Source of the DNA: Brucella pituitosa | GTDB lineage: Bacteria > Pseudomonadota > Alphaproteobacteria > Rhizobiales > Rhizobiaceae | Assembly (NCBI RefSeq): GCF_003049685.1 | Contig: NZ_PYSY02000002.1 | Location: 496,001 to 560,000 of the forward strand | Length of the DNA stretch: 64,000 nt | Direction of reading: 5' to 3' | Part shown: piece after piece, positions 61,164 to 64,000 of the stretch | Position numbering within the stretch: position 1 is the stretch's first letter | Layout: the number at the start of each line of letters is the position of its first letter | Position numbers and translations under genes: made by a program | The notes under the pieces: generated by a model | Databases searched by the model: none | What the model was told of the DNA's origin: nothing | Seen by the model: the letters and a program-made list of their open reading frames with translations, nothing else

Positions 61164-61206
61164 CAAAAAAACAGCGCCGTATGTCCTCTTAGCGGACATG
61201 GCGCTG
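61164..61206 (-). terminator. Terminator of the 59-residue gene
   Basis: Minus strand CAGCGCC-ATGTCC / GGACAT-AC-GGCGCTG stem with a 7-base loop and a GTTTTTTTGG tail, 17 bp after the small gene's stop. Confidence 0.88.
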
Positions 61207-61222
61207 GCATTTATAAATTGGG

Positions 61223-61402
61223 TTATGCGCTTTTATGAACTCTGCGTCTGCGATGCGAATAACCACCTTTAGAAAGGCGCAAAACATTGCAAACCTGTGT
61301 CCGATCTTCGGACGGCTTTTCCATCTGGGATTTTATGTTTAGCAATGCCTGCTGTGTGACCACTCGATCTCTGTCGCTAGGTCCAACAATTATGCTCTTC
61401 AT
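61223..61402 (-). CDS. Small hypothetical basic protein (59 aa)
   Basis: Reads MKSIIVGPSDRDRVVTQQAL then LNIKSQMEKPSEDRTQVCNVLRLSKGGYSHRRRRVHKSA. Highly charged, soluble, with an Arg-rich end (SHRRRRVHKSA) that could bind nucleic acid. GGGAG stands 10 bases before the ATG, and a strong intrinsic terminator follows 17 bp after the stop on the same strand, which argues that this is a real transcription unit. No family recognised. It lies in the gap between SURF1 and ftsK. Confidence 0.6.
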   Translation of the reverse strand: MKSIIVGPSDRDRVVTQQALLNIKSQMEKPSEDRTQVCNVLRLSKGGYSHRRRRVHKSA

Positions 61403-61555
61403 CGATCATTCTCCCTGTTTTTGGGCGCGGCGACAGCTTCGAAAGCTACGCCGACCGGTCGTCAAGAATGTACGAATGAACCAATTATTAACCTAAATGG
61501 GTAGCTTGACAAGCGCCGTTTTGCAACCTTGCGTAAGCCCTTGTCCATACGTATG

Positions 61556-61587
61556 AAAAAGCCGGAACGCCCACGCGCCCCGGCTTT
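61556..61587 (-). terminator. Terminator after ftsK
   Basis: Minus strand AAAGCCGG / CCGGCTTT with a 14-base loop and TTTTTC tail, 22 bp after the ftsK stop. Confidence 0.8.
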
Positions 61588-61609
61588 CCGCCACTGTCAT
61601 TTCAATCGA

Positions 61610-64000
61610 TCAGTCGCGATTGCCACTCAGAATTTCGCGTTTTCCGACATGATTGGCGGCACCAACCAGGCCTTCCTGTTCCATACGTTCAACGAGCGAA
61701 GCAGCACGGTTATAGCCGATGCCCAAACGGCGCTGGATGTAAGAGGTGGAGCATTTCTTGTCACGCATCACAACCTTAACGGCCTGCTCGTAAACATCAT
61801 CACCATCTTCCGAACCCATGGCGGAGCTGTCAAAAACCGACGTATCCTGCGCTGTGTCGTCGTCTTCTTCATCTTCGGTCACAGTCGCCAGATAATCTGG
61901 ACGGCCCTGTTCCTTCAAATGATTGACGACCTTCTCGACTTCCTCGTCTGAAACGAACGGTCCATGGACGCGGACGATACGGCCGCCACCGGCCATATGA
62001 AGCATATCGCCCTGACCAAGAAGCTGTTCTGCGCCCATTTCACCAAGGATCGTACGGCTGTCGATCTTAGACGTAACCTGGAACGAGATACGGGTTGGGA
62101 AGTTGGCCTTGATCGTGCCGGTAATAACATCGACCGAAGGACGCTGCGTCGCCATGATGAGGTGGATACCAGCAGCACGCGCCATCTGTGCAAGACGCTG
62201 TACGGCACCTTCGATATCCTTGCCAGCAACCATCATCAGGTCGGCCATTTCGTCGATGATAACGACGATATACGGCATTGGCGTCAGGTCGAGTTCTTCC
62301 TGAACGTAAGTTGGCTCACCGGTTTCCTTGTCAAAGCCGGACTGGACCGTGCACATCACGGTTTCACCCTTGCCCTTGGCGGATGCGGCACGCTGATTGA
62401 AACCTTCGATGTTGCGCACGCCAAGACGTGCCATCTTGCGATAGCGATCTTCCATCTCGCGCACGGCCCATTTCAGAGCCACAACAGCCTTCTTCGGGTC
62501 GGTAACAACTGGCGTCAGAAGGTGTGGAATACCATCATAGATGGAGAGTTCCAGCATCTTTGGATCGACCATGATCAGGCGGCATTCTTCCGGCTTGAAG
62601 CGGTAGAGCAGCGACAGGATCATCGTGTTGATGGCAACCGACTTACCGGAACCAGTGGTGCCGGCAACGAGCAGATGAGGCATCTTAGCCAGTTCTGCAA
62701 TGATCGGCTCGCCGCCGATGCCTTTACCGAGGCAAAGTGGCAGACGATAGTTCGAGGATTCGAACGTACGAGAGTCGATCATCTCACGGAGATAAACCGT
62801 TTCGCGATTGGCATTCGGCAGTTCAATACCGATGACATTGCGACCCGGAACGACGGCGACGCGAGCCGACAATGCCGACATCGAACGGGCAATATCATCA
62901 GCAAGACCAATGACACGGGAAGACTTCACACCCGGTGCAGGTTCAAATTCATAGAGCGTAACGACCGGGCCGGGGCGAACATGAATGATCTCGCCACGCA
63001 CGCCAAAATCTTCCAGCACGCTTTCAAGAAGGCCAGCACTGCGTTCAAGCATTTCCTGCGTGATCACATTGCCTTCAAGCGATGGCGGCTCCTGAAGCAG
63101 ATCACGCGGCGGAAACTCATAGTCGCCATGCATAACGACCGCCTCTGTCCGGGGGAGGGGCTGAGGCTGATAAAGCGCAATAGAAGGCGCTGCTTTCGCT
63201 GGAACAGGAGCAGCAACTGGCGCTGGCTGTTCTACTTCTTCAACAATCTGTTCTTCGACAACATCGAGAACCACGTCGGCTTCGACAGATTCTTCAACTG
63301 CCGCTACGATTTCTTCAACCTTCGGTGCCGCCGCTTCAACTGCTGGTGTTGCAAGTGCTTCAACCTGAACGGCAACAGGTTCAGGTACGACCGGTGCTTC
63401 AACCTTTACCTCTGCTACAGGCGTAACAATGGGCCGTGGCGCAGGTTCGGTGACGACTGGCTGCGCAATCGCGACAACTGGAGTCTCTTCAACTTTCTGC
63501 TTGTTCCACTCGACAGTGCGGAACTGCGCAATGATGGATTCAACCGTTGGAACAGGACGCTTTGGTGTCTCTGCGACGACAGCGGCAACTGGCTGCGCCG
63601 GGGCTGAATCGAAATCGAAGCTTTCCCAGAATGCGAAATCCGACAGATGGGCGAATGCGGAAACAGCTGCATTGCTGATCGGTTCAGCATGCACCGTTAC
63701 CGCAACCTGCACGGGTGCAACTTCAATCGGCTGCACAACGGGCGGCTGCGCGATGGGGGCAACAACGGCGGCCGTCACAACTGGTGGCACAGGTGCGACA
63801 GGCGTGCGAACCATATTTTGGGACACGGATTGCTGAAGAGCAGCGACAGCCATCGGCTGGGCTTCTGCGACCTTCGCAACCTCGGCAGGAGAGGTCTCTG
63901 GAGCGGCTGTCTTGGTACGACCGTTGATATCCGGCAGATCTTCGCCACGGCGCCGAACGAGTTCAACCTCCGGGGTACGGGTAAAGCGTACATTTGCCCC
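61610..64000 (-). CDS. ftsK: DNA translocase FtsK (C-terminal part, gene continues past the right edge)
   Basis: The last 796 codons of an FtsK/SpoIIIE translocase. The frame is open to the window edge (reading [18 protein letters not shown] at its left), so the N-terminal membrane domain and true start lie beyond 64000; an internal ATG at 63853 is not the start. A long Val/Pro/Ala/Glu-rich linker reaches to about 63100; then the motor with the alpha domain ([40 protein letters not shown]), Walker [11 protein letters not shown], Walker [52 protein letters not shown], and the gamma winged helix ([38 protein letters not shown]) that reads KOPS sites. It pumps chromosome termini at the division septum. 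Confidence 0.95.
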   Translation of the reverse strand, partial: GANVRFTRTPEVELVRRRGEDLPDINGRTKTAAPETSPAEVAKVAEAQPMAVAALQQSVSQNMVRTPVAPVPPVVTAAVVAPIAQPPVVQPIEVAPVQVAVTVHAEPISNAAVSAFAHLSDFAFWESFDFDSAPAQPVAAVVAETPKRPVPTVESIIAQFRTVEWNKQKVEETPVVAIAQPVVTEPAPRPIVTPVAEVKVEAPVVPEPVAVQVEALATPAVEAAAPKVEEIVAAVEESVEADVVLDVVEEQIVEEVEQPAPVAAPVPAKAAPSIALYQPQPLPRTEAVVMHGDYEFPPRDLLQEPPSLEGNVITQEMLERSAGLLESVLEDFGVRGEIIHVRPGPVVTLYEFEPAPGVKSSRVIGLADDIARSMSALSARVAVVPGRNVIGIELPNANRETVYLREMIDSRTFESSNYRLPLCLGKGIGGEPIIAELAKMPHLLVAGTTGSGKSVAINTMILSLLYRFKPEECRLIMVDPKMLELSIYDGIPHLLTPVVTDPKKAVVALKWAVREMEDRYRKMARLGVRNIEGFNQRAASAKGKGETVMCTVQSGFDKETGEPTYVQEELDLTPMPYIVVIIDEMADLMMVAGKDIEGAVQRLAQMARAAGIHLIMATQRPSVDVITGTIKANFPTRISFQVTSKIDSRTILGEMGAEQLLGQGDMLHMAGGGRIVRVHGPFVSDEEVEKVVNHLKEQGRPDYLATVTEDEEDDDTAQDTSVFDSSAMGSEDGDDVYEQAVKVVMRDKKCSTSYIQRRLGIGYNRAASLVERMEQEGLVGAANHVGKREILSGNRD

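Noticed and set aside
61287..61496. 69-codon plus-strand frame in the SURF1-ftsK gap
   Set aside because: It lacks a ribosome site and terminator on its strand, whereas the overlapping minus-strand 59-residue frame has both.
61964..63607. 547-codon open frame on the plus strand opposite ftsK
   Set aside because: It is antisense to clear FtsK motor domains, its predicted product is a His/Asn/Arg-rich non-protein-like sequence, and it has no ribosome site; it arises from codon bias of ftsK.

Overview
The window is core chromosome of an alphaproteobacterium of the order Hyphomicrobiales, most likely Brucellaceae (Ochrobactrum/Brucella). Grounds: the overall gene families (ChoX/BetC, fused PhaAB antiporter, DctA/DctB/DctD, CydDCABX, a branched-chain 2-oxoacid dehydrogenase operon), four copies of a 104-bp palindrome-ended intergenic element resembling the Bru-RS elements of Brucella, and an alpha-r14-type small RNA with CTTG-N17-CTAT promoter geometry typical of the group. 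No tRNA, rRNA, insertion sequence, prophage or CRISPR array was seen. The genus is an inference.

Layout. 1-2.7 kb: choline-binding protein ChoX and choline sulfatase BetC. 2.7-9.4 kb (minus strand): a branched-chain-type ABC importer (binding protein, two permeases, two ATPases), an Asp/Glu/hydantoin racemase family enzyme and an FCD-type GntR regulator; a shared ATTGTCAACAA motif precedes both the first and last genes. 9.7-11.1 kb: an AI-2E/PerM family membrane protein and a small-RNA locus with three anti-Shine-Dalgarno hairpins, next to a second terminator-ended RNA candidate whose loop has the complementary sense. 11.4-21.5 kb: iron island, with a heme-type TonB receptor, a DUF2218/siderophore-interacting reductase, an exporter-fold ABC protein, DUF488 protein, a hydroxamate-type TonB receptor, its AraC regulator and a lone FhuC-type ATPase. 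21.5-26.3 kb: dctD-dctB divergent from dctA, with a sigma54 promoter and two upstream activator sites; dctD carries two single-base homopolymer insertions that destroy the sigma54-contacting GAFTGA loop. 26.3-32.6 kb: NDH-2, MarR regulator, a 33-residue membrane peptide, metA behind an S-box-clan SAM riboswitch, a GH25 lipoprotein, two small paralogous proteins and mogA.

32.8-36.8 kb: a four-gene operon (circularly permuted ATP-grasp, alpha-E protein, transglutaminase-like protease, Anbu-type proteasome homologue), the most intriguing poorly understood system in the window. 37-41 kb: peptide-type ABC binding protein, nitroreductase, FAD/NAD(P)-binding protein. 41.4-47.5 kb: six-gene multisubunit cation/proton antiporter operon (phaAB-C-D-E-F-G) with 1-4 bp overlaps. 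47.6-54.7 kb: GbsR/MarR regulator followed by cydD, cydC, cydA, cydB and cydX, the cytochrome bd oxidase and its CydDC exporter. 55.3-60.3 kb: complete bkd operon (E1-alpha, E1-beta, E2, E3) for valine/leucine/isoleucine degradation. 60.3-64 kb: SURF1 protein, a small terminator-backed 59-residue gene and the 3' part of ftsK, which remains open through the right edge.

The window therefore combines osmolyte/carbon uptake, iron acquisition, pH/Na+ homeostasis and low-oxygen respiration. All functions are inferred from protein sequence by eye; no database search was run.
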